A stretch of DNA of 49,533 nt, from NCBI GenBank assembly GCA_900543275.1, contig UQQL01000006.1, positions 1 to 49,533 of the forward strand, written 5' to 3'. The notes beneath the pieces are model-generated. The model saw only the letters and a list, made by a program, of their open reading frames with translations, was not told the DNA's origin and did not search any database. The first letter of the stretch is position 1. Each line of letters begins with the position of its first letter. Below, one piece after another: positions 7,267-16,575 of this stretch. Source of the stretch: an uncultured Collinsella sp. (lineage in GTDB: Bacteria > Actinomycetota > Coriobacteriia > Coriobacteriales > Coriobacteriaceae). Made by a program: the position numbers and the translations under genes.

Positions 7267-9264
7267 CTACTGCAGGTCCAGCTGGTCCAGGTATTCCTTG
7301 CCGTGCTCGGAGATGTGACGCTTGCGGCCCGTCTCGTCGTTGCCCAGCAACAGGTTGAACATGGTCTCCATCTTGGTGACGTCCTCGGGTTCTACCTTGA
7401 TCAGGCGGCGCGTCTCGGGGTTCATGGTGGTGAGCCACATCATGTCCGGATCGTTCTCACCAAGACCCTTGGAGCGGTTGATCGAGCACTTCTGGTCGCC
7501 AATCTCCTTGAGGATGCCGTTCTTCTCGAGCTCGGTGTAGGCAAAGTAGGTCTTCTCTTTGCAGTTGATCTCGTAGAGCGGCGACTCGGCGATATACACG
7601 TAGCCCTCGTCGATAAGCGTGGGCACCAGGCGATAGAGCATGGTGAGCACAAGCGTGCGGATGTGATAACCGTCGACGTCGGCGTCCGTACAGATGATGA
7701 CCTTGTTCCAGTTGAGGTTGTCCAGGTCAAAGGCGCCAAGGTTCTTGATGCGCTTGTCCTTGATCTCCACACCGCAGCCCAGCACGCGCATGAGGTCCAT
7801 GATGATGTCGGACTTAAAGATGCGCGGGTAGTCCTCTTTCAGACAGTTGAGGATCTTGCCTCGGACGGGCATAACACCCTGGAACTCGGCATCGCGCGAG
7901 GTGCGGATGGCGCCTGCTGCCGAGTCGCCCTCTACGATGTAGATCTCGCGACGGCTCTTGTCCTTGGAGCGGCAGTCGATGAACTTCTGCACGCGGTTGG
8001 CCATGTCGGTCTTCTGCTGCAGATTGGTCTTGATGCTCTGGCGCGTCTTCTCGGCGTTCTCGCGCGAGCGCTTGTTGATGAGCACCTGCTCCATGATCTT
8101 GTTGGCGGCGTCTTTGTTCTCGATCAGATAGGTCGAGAGGCGCTCCTTAAAGAATGCCGTCATCGCCTGCTGGATAAAGCGGTTATTGATGGCCTTCTTA
8201 GTCTGGTTTTCGTAGGACGTCTGGGTGGAGAAGCAGTTGGTCACCAGCACCAGACAGTCCTGGACGTCCTGCCACTTAATGCCGCTCTCGTTTTTGTTGT
8301 ACTTGCCCTGTTGCTTGATGTAGGCATCGATGGCGCTGGTCAGAGCACTACGGGCGGCCTTTTCGGGCGAACCGCCGTTCTCGAGCCATGACGAGTTGTG
8401 GTAGTACTCCTGCATCATGAAGGTGCGCGAGAAGCACATGCACGCGGTGATCTTGACGTTGTAATCGGGCAGGTCCTCGCGGTCGCGACCGCGACGGTCA
8501 GCCTCGATAAAGAAGGGCTCGGTAAGGTAGTCGGTACCGACCTTCTCGAGCACGTAGTCCTCGATGCCCTTGGGATAGCAAAAATCCTCTTCGGAAAACT
8601 CGCCATCGTCGCCCTCAATGCGCAGGCGGAAGGTCACGTTGGCGTTGACCACGGCCTGGCGGCGCATGGTCTCGCGATACCAGTCGTGGGGAATGCTGAT
8701 CGAGGTAAAGACCTCAAGATCGGGGCGCCACTTGATGGTGGTGCCGGTGCGGTCCTCGTCGCTGGGCTCGATCTCAAGCGCTTTCTTTTTGGCGCCAACG
8801 ACCTTGCCTTTCTTAAAGTGCAGGGAGTACTTGTTGCCGTCGCGCCAAACCGTGACGTCCATGTACTCGGATGCGTACTGGGTCGCGCACGAGCCCAGGC
8901 CGTTGGTACCGAGCGAGAAGTCGTAGTCGCCGCCCTGGTTGTTGTTGTATTTGCCACCTGCGTAGAGCTCGCAAAAGACGAGCTCCCAGTTAAAGCGCTT
9001 CTCGGAGGGGTTCCAGTCGAGCGGGCAGCCGCGGCCGTTGTCCTCTACCTGAATGGAACCATCGCGAAAGGCGGTAAGGGTGATGAGCTTGCCGTAGCCC
9101 TGGCGCGCCTCGTCAACGGCGTTGGACAGGATCTCGAAGGCGGCATGCGCGCAGCCGTCGAGTCCGTCCGAGCCAAAGATAACGGCGGGGCGCAGGCGTA
9201 CGCGCTCCTCGTCCTTGAGCTGACGAATACTGTCGTTACCATAGTTTGCGGTGTTTTTTGCCAT
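7267..9264 (-). CDS. type IIA DNA topoisomerase subunit B (ParE/GyrB family)
   Basis: A 665-residue ATPase subunit starting MAKNTANYGNDSIRQL at 9264. Two in-frame upstream ATG codons (9303, 9363) would add residues without family similarity. GHKL ATPase motifs are EILSNAVDEA (44-53, ATP-Mg ligand), DNGRG (75-79) and GTNGLGS (119-125). The TOPRIM domain has EGDSAAG (445-451), MPVRGKILN and TDADVDGYHIRTL (526-538). Typical GyrB/ParE proteins read EGDSAGG, DNS in the first motif and GLHGVG in the third, so this is a divergent branch with every catalytic acid retained. It powers strand passage for the A subunit encoded 45 bases downstream. Upstream lies a 431-base gap containing two long palindromes. 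The assignment as ParE-like instead of gyrase rests on sequence style and needs a tree. Confidence 0.88.
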   Translation of the reverse strand: MAKNTANYGNDSIRQLKDEERVRLRPAVIFGSDGLDGCAHAAFEILSNAVDEARQGYGKLITLTAFRDGSIQVEDNGRGCPLDWNPSEKRFNWELVFCELYAGGKYNNNQGGDYDFSLGTNGLGSCATQYASEYMDVTVWRDGNKYSLHFKKGKVVGAKKKALEIEPSDEDRTGTTIKWRPDLEVFTSISIPHDWYRETMRRQAVVNANVTFRLRIEGDDGEFSEEDFCYPKGIEDYVLEKVGTDYLTEPFFIEADRRGRDREDLPDYNVKITACMCFSRTFMMQEYYHNSSWLENGGSPEKAARSALTSAIDAYIKQQGKYNKNESGIKWQDVQDCLVLVTNCFSTQTSYENQTKKAINNRFIQQAMTAFFKERLSTYLIENKDAANKIMEQVLINKRSRENAEKTRQSIKTNLQQKTDMANRVQKFIDCRSKDKSRREIYIVEGDSAAGAIRTSRDAEFQGVMPVRGKILNCLKEDYPRIFKSDIIMDLMRVLGCGVEIKDKRIKNLGAFDLDNLNWNKVIICTDADVDGYHIRTLVLTMLYRLVPTLIDEGYVYIAESPLYEINCKEKTYFAYTELEKNGILKEIGDQKCSINRSKGLGENDPDMMWLTTMNPETRRLIKVEPEDVTKMETMFNLLLGNDETGRKRHISEHGKEYLDQLDLQ

Positions 9265-9358
9265 GCTCGCTCTCTCGATGCTCCTTTGCTGCGTTGTAGT
9301 CATATAGATAGTCAAGGTAGCATAGCCCAGGCCGTGGGCGATTCCACCTAACACGAAA

Positions 9359-9389
9359 TCCATCGAACAATCGTTCGGAGTTCGATGGA
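9359..9389. repeat. palindrome 1 upstream of the topoisomerase operon
   Basis: TCCATCGAAC and GTTCGATGGA are perfect 10-base arms around an 11-base centre that itself contains an ATCGTTCG-like inner repeat. It could be an operator or a DNA-structure site. It lies about 95 bases upstream of the topoisomerase B start. Confidence 0.55.
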
Positions 9390-9396
9390 GATTCGT

Positions 9397-9433
9397 TTAC
9401 TCGGACAAAACCGAGTCGGTTCTGTCCGAGTAA
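9397..9433. repeat. palindrome 2: 37-base near-perfect dyad
   Basis: The sequence is symmetrical about base 9415. Outer arms are TTACTCGGACA (9397-9407) and TGTCCGAGTAA (9423-9433). Inner arms are AACCGA (9409-9414) and TCGGTT (9416-9421). The only mismatch in the whole dyad is the 9408/9422 pair. No T-run follows, so a terminator is unlikely. A protein-binding or extruding site is more plausible. Confidence 0.65.
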
Positions 9434-9695
9434 GTTTGAAGGCGGCTGGAGGCGCCCTACCTTGTTTGCGGATGGATCGAATCGAACATTGGGACAAGCG
9501 TCTCGTTTTATGGGCCACGGGCGTGCGTGTGCGAGTCCCTTTGGCCCATAAGGAACGCTGGCGGGTCGTTATTTGGGCCGTGGGTCACTTCGCCGGCGTC
9601 GTGTTTCGTCATACGCTCATAGTGGAAGCCGATGCCACGGGGTCGACTTGGGACTCGGGCAACGGATGAGCTACAAGCCGAAAGGAGCGGTGAGG

Positions 9696-10712
9696 ATGAT
9701 GAAGCCCATGACGAAGAAGCTGCTGTTAGGAATTCCCACCGTGACGCTTTCGGCCGTGCTGGCATGTACGGTGGCCGGCTGCGGCGGTAATGCGCCGAGT
9801 GGCTCGGGCGGGAGCGCACCTGTGCAGGAGAAGGCCGAGAAGCCCAAGGCCTATGAGTCGCAGACGGTCGAGGTGGCAGGCATTACCTATGAGTCGGTGG
9901 CTCACGGTACGTTCTATCGCGGTGATGCCAAGAAGCAGGACGGCTTTTACCTGCACATCAAGATTACCAACAACAACACAAAGAACAGGACGTTCAGTTC
10001 CTTTAACGTGCATGCTGCCCAGGGCGATCTTGAGGCAGGCGACCCGTTGTTTACTTCCGGCAAGGCGGCCGTGCTCGACTACGTTGCAAGCGAGGCTCCC
10101 GATGAGCTTCACGAGGGCATCGATCTTTCCAAGAGGCCAGATATCGGCCCGGGCGAGACCGTTGAGTACGTGTATTTCTGGGCCCCCAAGACGGCGTACT
10201 ACGGGCCCATCACTGTCGAGTTCGTAGACGCTTACGCCCCCGCCAAGAATCATGAGGCCATGCACTTTGACACCACGGGATGCGAGACCAAGGAGTTCAA
10301 GGCGGCCGGCGGCGTGGCCGATTCTGGCGAGAAGGCAGATTTAACGGGCATCGACTGCGCATCGTACAGCATCGAGGCCGCCGATGGGTACACGCTGGAT
10401 TCGTCCGACGAAGAGCGCGAAAAGGCAAACTTCTTCCACGACGAGACTGGAGGACGCCTGAACATCAGCATCTTCCCGCGCTCGCCGGAGGAAGAGGTTG
10501 CAAGCCTAGAGCAGGTCTACGAAGGCAAGGAGACAACAACCGACCAGGTCGAGTGCAACGGCATAACGTGGCTGCGCTTTACCGGTCCCGACAACGGCCA
10601 TACACTGTTTGCGACGGCTCCCGCGACGGGCGAGACCGTCCGCGTGTCGATTGGCTGGAAGATCGACTGGGACGCCGCCGTGCCCATGATGGAGGCACTG
10701 AAGCTCAAATAA
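9696..10712 (+). CDS. secreted lipoprotein, DUF4352-like N-terminal half
   Basis: ATG at 9696 follows AAAGGAG at spacing 8. An open frame continues upstream to 9573 without a ribosome site, so the shorter form is chosen. The 338-residue product has a lipoprotein signal: KK, a hydrophobic run (LLLGIPTVTLSAVLAC) and the lipobox VAGC (about residues 25-28), so it should be anchored to the outer face of the membrane. A Gly/Ser linker follows. Residues 45-190 resemble an immunoglobulin-like DUF4352-type domain (HIKITNNNTKNRTFSSFNV ... PGETVEYVYFW). The C-terminal 120 residues form a second domain with no family I recognise. It is alone between two gaps and ends just before a hairpin shared with the convergent surface-protein gene. 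The function is unknown. Confidence 0.78.
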   Translation: MMKPMTKKLLLGIPTVTLSAVLACTVAGCGGNAPSGSGGSAPVQEKAEKPKAYESQTVEVAGITYESVAHGTFYRGDAKKQDGFYLHIKITNNNTKNRTFSSFNVHAAQGDLEAGDPLFTSGKAAVLDYVASEAPDELHEGIDLSKRPDIGPGETVEYVYFWAPKTAYYGPITVEFVDAYAPAKNHEAMHFDTTGCETKEFKAAGGVADSGEKADLTGIDCASYSIEAADGYTLDSSDEEREKANFFHDETGGRLNISIFPRSPEEEVASLEQVYEGKETTTDQVECNGITWLRFTGPDNGHTLFATAPATGETVRVSIGWKIDWDAAVPMMEALKLK

Positions 10713-10740
10713 CGCCGCGATTCTCACGTCAGGCGACTCA

Positions 10741-10775
10741 GGGCTGGCTCCGAGTTATCGGGGCCAGCCCCTTTT
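10741..10775. terminator. hairpin between lipoprotein and surface protein genes
   Basis: GGGCTGGC (10741-10748) pairs with GCCAGCCC (10763-10770), with further CC/GG pairing inside, and is followed by CTTTTGG on the plus strand. It is placed 29 bases after the lipoprotein stop and 48 bases after the convergent gene's end. Confidence 0.7.
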
Positions 10776-10822
10776 GGTGTTCGATGAGCCGGGTCGGCGT
10801 CTCTCGCAAAAGTAACTTGGAG

Positions 10823-13800
10823 CTAGCGAGGCTTATCCGAATTGACCTCATCGGCGGTGTCTTTTTCGAGCGCCGTGCGGCGGGCGCTGTAGGCGATGAG
10901 GCCCGCGCCTGCCGCGGCGAGTGCTGCAGCGGTTGCCGTAAGGGGAGCGTTGACATCGCCCGTGCCCGCAAGCGCGCCCGCTTTTCCGGAGCGCTTGTTA
11001 TTGCCGTGGTCCTTGCCACTGCCGGAGCTGCTTCCGCCGGAGCCGCCGCCCTCGTCAGCACCGCCGCCACTCGAGCCACCGTCGCCGTCTGCTGTCATCG
11101 GGGCGTCGTGAAGTCCTGTCGTATCCGCGCTGTCGCAGACGCCGACCTGAACTTCTGAGCGCTCGCATGCCGCGTCGGGCACATGAAGCTCGTGCAATAC
11201 GGCACCCAGCGCCGAGTTTGCACCCGGTCGAATTTCCTCGAGCGTTACGGGATCGAGCGCCACCAGGTCACGCGCCTTCGCATACAGCGTCACGCGTTTG
11301 CCCACTTCGTCGCTCCAACTCTCGGGGATAGCGAAGCTCATGCGGAACTGTGCCGTGCAACCCGGTGCCAGCACGGCGTTGCCGTTGTCGGCTACCAGCG
11401 GGTGCGTTGCAAAACATGCGCCCAGCGTCTCGAGCGCGTACTTCACGTGTGCCATGTCGTTGGCCGAAGCGTCTTCGGCAAGCTCCGGATCGTGGATCGA
11501 AGCCATGCGTGCGTTCGCTCCGAATCCGATGGATGCGCTGGAGAACGGCTGGCTGGAGCCCTCTCGGTACAGATCGATCGTGCCGGCGGTCAGCAGAGTG
11601 TTGCCGTCGTTTCGCACCGTGACCATGAAGGATTCGCCTGCTGCTCCGGGCACCACCGCGCCCGAGGTAGCGACCGCGCCCGTCGGAGTGGCACACGCCA
11701 CCAAGGGCACTTCGATGCCGTGCAGCTCCGCCTCGCTCTTCTCCGCGCTCACAATGTGCGTGGCGAGCGCGGAGAGCACGCCTCCCGACGTCAAAAATGT
11801 CGTTATCTGATCGACGGGATGGTCCAGCTCGCACATCACGAACGGTTCCGTGAACAGATCGCCAGCCAAGGTGCTGGCGAAGATGCGGAAGTGCTTGCCC
11901 ATCACTGCTACCGGGTTGCCTTCTTCGTCGTAGGTTTGTCCCACCTTGCCATCGGTGTTCTCTACATAGAGCACGCACCTGCCGTTGTTGCTTACGCTAA
12001 ACGACGCCGGGCCACAGCCTGCGGCACCCACGGGCTGCGTTGCAAATGCCGATGCGCCTCGCGTCCAAGTAATATGCTGCAGTTGCTCGTTGACGGTTGC
12101 CAAAAAGCCCGAATGTTGCGGCCACGGCACCGCATGGGGTACCGTGGCGTCTGGTGGCATAACGCCCCAGCCCGCAATGGACTGGCCGATCACGGCGTAC
12201 GATGCGCAGCCGCAACCGTCTGCGGTCTCGTACGCAACGGGCACCACCATTTTGCCGTTGATATTCTCGGGTTCGCCCAGCTCGATGCTTGACGGTGCTT
12301 GCGGAAAGCGGAGAACTTGGCGGAACGTCAGGCTGTCGCCCGAAACGTCCGACCACAGTGTGAAGCACTCCAGCGCAACCTCGGCCTCGCTGCCGAGCGC
12401 CTTTTCTGCGGTGGTTCCGCGGCGGTGGAGGTAGGCACCCGACAGGCGTCCGTCGATCAGCGTCTTGCCTACCGTGATGCGCGGGCACTGCAGGCAATGG
12501 TAGCCATCCTCTTGCAGGCGGCCGCGCGAGATGCTGCGCCATGACGTATGCGACACAACGCGGATCTCGTCATTACTTATGCGCAGGCGCACAACGGACA
12601 GTATGCCGGCTGTGTTTGCCGTATCGAAAAGGGTGTTGTCGCCGGCGGGGCGCTCGCCCGAGACCAGCAGCACGTAGGCGTCCTGGTTTCCTCTTCCGTC
12701 CGTATATTCCACCACGTCGAAGTCGTAATCGAATATGCCGTCGCGCTCCACGTCGCCCTCGCCAATCCCAAGGGGAAAGTCCACGGGCGTGGGAGCGGAC
12801 CACGTGCCGTTTGCCTTTGTGTGCACCACCAGGCGCGAGCGGCCATTGTCGCCGTAGCGCACCGAGGCGATACGGAACAGGCATTCTACGCCGGCAATCA
12901 TCGTTAGCTTCATGTGGGCTTCGCTGAGCACGCCGGAAAACAGCACGTTGTCGCTCGAGGGTTTTATGCCGCCACGCTCGTCCTCCGACACGCCGGCAGA
13001 ATTGGCGTTCGGGTCCGCAACGGCGTTCGTTGACTGACCGATGTAGGTGTACTCATACATCGGCGCGGCGTTTTCGTCGTTCTCTACCAGTGCATGGACG
13101 AAATGCTCGATCTGTCCCGTGTCTTCGCTTTCTGAATCCGCCTCGAGCTCAATGCGCGTGGCCGCTTGATCCCAATCGCGCACGACAGGCGCGGCATTTA
13201 CGGCAGTGGCCTTAACCTCGGCGCGTGCGAGCAGCTCGGCGTTGGTGACGATGGTGGCCGATGCGATAAACTGCGGCACACCACCTGCTTCGGCGTTGCC
13301 GGCCGAGCCGAAGCAGGCATCCAACGTATAAGGCGTATTTCCACCCAATGCCAGCTCAGAGCGCTGGAGTACATACTGGTCGCCATTGTTCACCGACATA
13401 TTCCACGAATCGATGAGTGTGGGCCACGACCCCGACCAAGCCTTGGTGGTCCACTTGAACATTACGAACTGGAGTATCACATCGACATCGACGTCTGCAC
13501 CTACGCGCAGCCGCGGAAGCTGGTGTCCATCTGCCTTCTCGTACCCAATGAACAGTGTGAGGGATGCGGCGCCACGCACAGCGGACGAAGCGACGCCTGC
13601 AATGCCGGCTCCAAAGGTGACGGCAAGTCCGATCTGGATGGTGAACGAGCCCGACGTGTTGGAATAGTCGAGCGAAATGTTCTTGAAAAACGCCGCGCCG
13701 CTGCCGTGCGTGTGGGCGCCCACGGCGAGCGCCAGTTTTGCCAGCACCCAGGGGTTGACGTTTAGGAAAAACGGCACCGGTCCTAGGGTAAACTGCTCGG

Positions 13801-15190
13801 TCCAATTGAGGTCGGTTCTTACCTGGAAGAGGGCCTTAATATTGCCGTATGCGGGGTCGTTGTTGTCACCCCAGGTTTTGCCCACCCAATCGTAGGCGAG
13901 CGAGCCGTACAGCTGTGTGGCGATATCCATCGTGAACAGCGGCGTGCAATGGTGGCGAAGGAGCTTGGTGTTTCTTGGATCGGTGCCCGAACCGGCACTC
14001 ATACTTTTGTACTGATTCCACTTCCCCTCCATTTCGTCGAGGTAGCGGTTTGCCTGCTTGGCGCCCGACTCGCGCGGTGACTTCTTCCAGTACTCCGGAT
14101 CCGGATTGCCCGAATCGTTCATATAGCTGGCTGGTTTGTATCCTCCGCCAAACAGCACGTATCCAGCAAACGAGAAATCGAAGAGGATCGGAAATGTGGG
14201 TATCCAGCACGTGAACTTATTGCCGCCGATGCCGGGAAACGCCGCGGGGAAATCAAACGGAGTGACCTCTTGGTCCATGGTAGTGGGGACGATAGTGGTC
14301 GAGCCCGATTCCGCCTTTGCGGCCGGCGCGGTGACAACGGCCATGGGGGATGAGAGCGTGTAGGTTTTGCCCTGATAGTCGAGGACAAAGCGCAGCTTGC
14401 ACCCTTCCTCCAGAAGGCCCGATGCCGCGTCGAGAAACTTGTCTTCGAGTGTGAACGTCGCCAGATTATCCGCGCCTGATGCGCTGGCCTTGATCTGGCC
14501 GATCTGCGTGACGGTTTCGGGCGAGCTACCCGTGGCGGGCATTACCTTGTTGATGTGCAGCGTTGCCTGTCCACCCTGTGGCAGATGCGCCCGCACGGTA
14601 AAGGCGTGCGTATCGGGTTGGTCGTTTGCCGCGTCGTCCTTCGGCAATGCCATGAACGTGGCATCAGCGTACTGGATGTCCCATTCGTCGAATGTGAGCT
14701 GGCGGAAGTACGGCTCGCCGTCGGACAGCGGACGCGTGGGCGCGGTTATGGCGGTGCCGCCCTGGATACGCGCAAGGGGAATCTCGACATCGCGGTAGCC
14801 CGCCATGCTAATGGAGATGCCGCCGTTAAAGTCGCACGCGTCGAGAAGCGTTGCCTCGTCCACGTAGCCTTCCGAAAGAGGGGCGACCTCAAAGATGGCC
14901 GTGCCTTCGTCATCGGTCGTGGCGGTGAGCTGCTTGCCCACGGCATAGCGCGATGTGAGCGTGACCTGGGCACCTGCGATGGGCGTATTCTTGTTGGCGA
15001 CGTCGACCACGACCACACCAAACATGGTGCGCGAGAGAACGAGCACCTTGAAGGGGTCTTCTTCGTCGGCATAGGCCGCGGTGGGCGCGAACGGCAGCAG
15101 GAAGGCATTTTCGCTTCTCGGCACGCGAGGCAACATAATGCTCGCCAGCGAGGACGCTCCAGCAACAAGTAACGAACGGCGATCAAGCAT
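10823..15190 (-). CDS. large secreted surface protein with Tat-like signal and LAGTG anchor motif
   Basis: ATG at 15190 (MLDRRSLLVAGASSLAS) has GGGAG six bases upstream; the frame is open to 15475 but lacks a better start. The 1455-residue protein opens with a twin-arginine type signal (DRRSLLVAG). Next comes a carboxypeptidase-regulatory/Cna-B-like beta-sandwich (PIAGAQVTLTSRY ... TDDEGTAIFEV), then about 1200 residues with no family I know, including a low-complexity glycine-rich hydrophobic patch near 480-520. The end has a Ser/Gly-rich stalk, the motif ALAGTGD, a hydrophobic helix and the basic stretch YSARR. LAxTG is the sorting signal described for class E sortases of actinobacteria, so cell-wall attachment is likely. 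It lies 155 bases after a LuxR-type gene on the same strand. Adhesion or substrate binding are guesses; no catalytic motif was found. Confidence 0.78.
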   Translation of the reverse strand: MLDRRSLLVAGASSLASIMLPRVPRSENAFLLPFAPTAAYADEEDPFKVLVLSRTMFGVVVVDVANKNTPIAGAQVTLTSRYAVGKQLTATTDDEGTAIFEVAPLSEGYVDEATLLDACDFNGGISISMAGYRDVEIPLARIQGGTAITAPTRPLSDGEPYFRQLTFDEWDIQYADATFMALPKDDAANDQPDTHAFTVRAHLPQGGQATLHINKVMPATGSSPETVTQIGQIKASASGADNLATFTLEDKFLDAASGLLEEGCKLRFVLDYQGKTYTLSSPMAVVTAPAAKAESGSTTIVPTTMDQEVTPFDFPAAFPGIGGNKFTCWIPTFPILFDFSFAGYVLFGGGYKPASYMNDSGNPDPEYWKKSPRESGAKQANRYLDEMEGKWNQYKSMSAGSGTDPRNTKLLRHHCTPLFTMDIATQLYGSLAYDWVGKTWGDNNDPAYGNIKALFQVRTDLNWTEQFTLGPVPFFLNVNPWVLAKLALAVGAHTHGSGAAFFKNISLDYSNTSGSFTIQIGLAVTFGAGIAGVASSAVRGAASLTLFIGYEKADGHQLPRLRVGADVDVDVILQFVMFKWTTKAWSGSWPTLIDSWNMSVNNGDQYVLQRSELALGGNTPYTLDACFGSAGNAEAGGVPQFIASATIVTNAELLARAEVKATAVNAAPVVRDWDQAATRIELEADSESEDTGQIEHFVHALVENDENAAPMYEYTYIGQSTNAVADPNANSAGVSEDERGGIKPSSDNVLFSGVLSEAHMKLTMIAGVECLFRIASVRYGDNGRSRLVVHTKANGTWSAPTPVDFPLGIGEGDVERDGIFDYDFDVVEYTDGRGNQDAYVLLVSGERPAGDNTLFDTANTAGILSVVRLRISNDEIRVVSHTSWRSISRGRLQEDGYHCLQCPRITVGKTLIDGRLSGAYLHRRGTTAEKALGSEAEVALECFTLWSDVSGDSLTFRQVLRFPQAPSSIELGEPENINGKMVVPVAYETADGCGCASYAVIGQSIAGWGVMPPDATVPHAVPWPQHSGFLATVNEQLQHITWTRGASAFATQPVGAAGCGPASFSVSNNGRCVLYVENTDGKVGQTYDEEGNPVAVMGKHFRIFASTLAGDLFTEPFVMCELDHPVDQITTFLTSGGVLSALATHIVSAEKSEAELHGIEVPLVACATPTGAVATSGAVVPGAAGESFMVTVRNDGNTLLTAGTIDLYREGSSQPFSSASIGFGANARMASIHDPELAEDASANDMAHVKYALETLGACFATHPLVADNGNAVLAPGCTAQFRMSFAIPESWSDEVGKRVTLYAKARDLVALDPVTLEEIRPGANSALGAVLHELHVPDAACERSEVQVGVCDSADTTGLHDAPMTADGDGGSSGGGADEGGGSGGSSSGSGKDHGNNKRSGKAGALAGTGDVNAPLTATAAALAAAGAGLIAYSARRTALEKDTADEVNSDKPR

Positions 15191-15345
15191 CTTGGGCTCC
15201 CATCCCGCAAATATCGGTGGAAATAATCCAATTTTGCGAGAAGACGCTTCGTAGCGGTAGTGCCGTTCGAGGGTCAAAATGTCCAAATTGATCGAGCGAA
15301 GCGCCGGGTTCCGGAACGCGTTCGATGCGCTTGGCAGCCCGGTCG

Positions 15346-16350
15346 CTAACGCAACATGTGCGCGACCAGCTCGGCGCGTGTGCCGATGCCAAGCTTTGCG
15401 TATACGCCGGATAGGCGATTTTTGACGGTGCCCGGCGATACTCCCATATGGCGTGCGATTTCGGCGTTGGTCCACCCACGGCAGGCGAGCATGGCCATGG
15501 TGAATTCCGTGGTCGTTAGATCGTCGGCAACGTCCTCGCCCGAATCGGGGTTGTGGATGCGTCGCCAGCCGTAGCTGAATCGATACGTGGTCTCGATGAT
15601 GCGTGCGAAATCGTCAGGGTATTGCGGTTTTAGGCATGCCTCGATAAGCCCCTGCAAAAGGCCGTGGTGCTCGCCAATGAGCTCGATAAGGCCGTCGGGG
15701 CGCGCAATGTTCCAAGCGGTTCCGAAATGCGTCCTTGCGGCGTCGACGTCTTTGAGACTCATGCAGGCCATGGAGGCTGCCAGGTGCAGGAACAGTTCCG
15801 AGATGGGATAGCTTCCCTGTTTCATGATCAGGGCGTTTTCCGCCATGCCCAGACTGCGGCCATATTCGCCGCGCAGGTACAGGGCATGCGCCATCACGTA
15901 GCTGGCGAACAGGCGCAGGCCTTCGGGCAGATGCGCCGCAAGCGGATAAAACTCTTCGGCAGAATACGGGGAAGGCAGGTGCAGCAGGACGCTCGCGGCG
16001 GAGGCGAACAGGATATGCGTGGCGTGGACGGCGGGCGATTCCTCGTCAGTTGACGTATCGAGAATGCCCGCAAGGCAACGGCGGGCATCGGCGATACGGT
16101 TGAGCGATAGACTGGCATATCCGCAGATAAAGCATGCGGAATAGCGCAGCGCGGGGTCGGTGGCGTCAAGATGGGGGCGTGCTGTCTCGGCGGCGAGTGC
16201 GGCCTGTCCGCGAAAGTACAGCGCTTCTGCCGTGGCGATGGTGCGTGAATCGGGGTCGGAAATGCCTGCAACCGCAGCGTCAATCTGCCCCGGCACAAAG
16301 GCAGTGCACATCAACGGCATGGGAATGCATGGGTAGCCATCGCAGTCCAT
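15346..16350 (-). CDS. LuxR-family transcriptional regulator with helical repeat sensor region
   Basis: Start chosen at ATG 16350, which has GGGAG seven bases upstream; an in-frame ATG at 16386 has none. The 334-residue protein has an N-terminal region (1-250) rich in paired helices of TPR type (ALYFRGQAALAAETARPHL, AHALYLRGEYGRSLGMAENAL). The C-terminal LuxR helix-turn-helix is LTTTEFTMAMLACRGWTNAE followed by IARHMGVSPGTVKNRLSGVYAKLGI (about 270-320). There is no receiver domain, so it is not a classical response regulator; it resembles the solitary or MalT-like LuxR proteins abundant in Coriobacteriia. The nearest downstream gene on the same strand is the giant surface protein, a plausible target. 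The signal is unknown. Confidence 0.85.
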   Translation of the reverse strand: MDCDGYPCIPMPLMCTAFVPGQIDAAVAGISDPDSRTIATAEALYFRGQAALAAETARPHLDATDPALRYSACFICGYASLSLNRIADARRCLAGILDTSTDEESPAVHATHILFASAASVLLHLPSPYSAEEFYPLAAHLPEGLRLFASYVMAHALYLRGEYGRSLGMAENALIMKQGSYPISELFLHLAASMACMSLKDVDAARTHFGTAWNIARPDGLIELIGEHHGLLQGLIEACLKPQYPDDFARIIETTYRFSYGWRRIHNPDSGEDVADDLTTTEFTMAMLACRGWTNAEIARHMGVSPGTVKNRLSGVYAKLGIGTRAELVAHMLR

Positions 16351-16575
16351 CTTCCATCTCCCATCAGGTGGCAACAATAGCAGCAATTGTACTCCTGTTG
16401 CTCGGGACTGGAATTTGTGGGTATCGTCTACGATTATGCTGAACGCATAAAGGAAGAGTCTATTGGCGATGCTCCCAAGGTGGCTACCGAAGCCTAGCTG
16501 ACCTCGACATTAGGAAAAAATACCACCCCTGTAAAAAGCTCTGTCGCAGCGATGGGAAACGCATCTCGTTCTGCA

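Larger units (their letters stand above)
9265..9695. other. 431-base intergenic region with three inverted repeats
   Basis: This is the divergent spacer between the topoisomerase operon and a lipoprotein gene. It holds a 10-base-arm palindrome at 9359-9389, a 37-base near-perfect palindrome at 9397-9433 and a hairpin with 9-base arms (TTATGGGCC at 9508-9516, GGCCCATAA at 9543-9551). No convincing open reading frame with a ribosome site, no tRNA fold and no clear promoter pair could be recognised. The palindromes are listed separately. Confidence 0.5.

Noticed and set aside
5536..8391. A 951-codon open frame on the plus strand opposite the topoisomerase genes
   Set aside because: It mirrors the GC-rich codons of two clearly real genes, has no ribosome site, and its translation is a biased mix of Leu, Val, Asp and His.
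4981..9264. Calling the topoisomerase pair DNA gyrase
   Set aside because: Motif variants and B-then-A order with a short A subunit fit the second, ParC/ParE-like enzyme better; not settled without a tree.
9508..9551. Possible tRNA or small RNA gene with 9-base arms
   Set aside because: The arms pair, but no anticodon arm, T-loop sequence or CCA-like end fits; kept only as a hairpin within the intergenic region.
16390..16497. Possible small peptide ending in a Lys/Glu-rich tail upstream of guaA
   Set aside because: No in-frame ATG with a ribosome site; only TTG or GTG starts without support.
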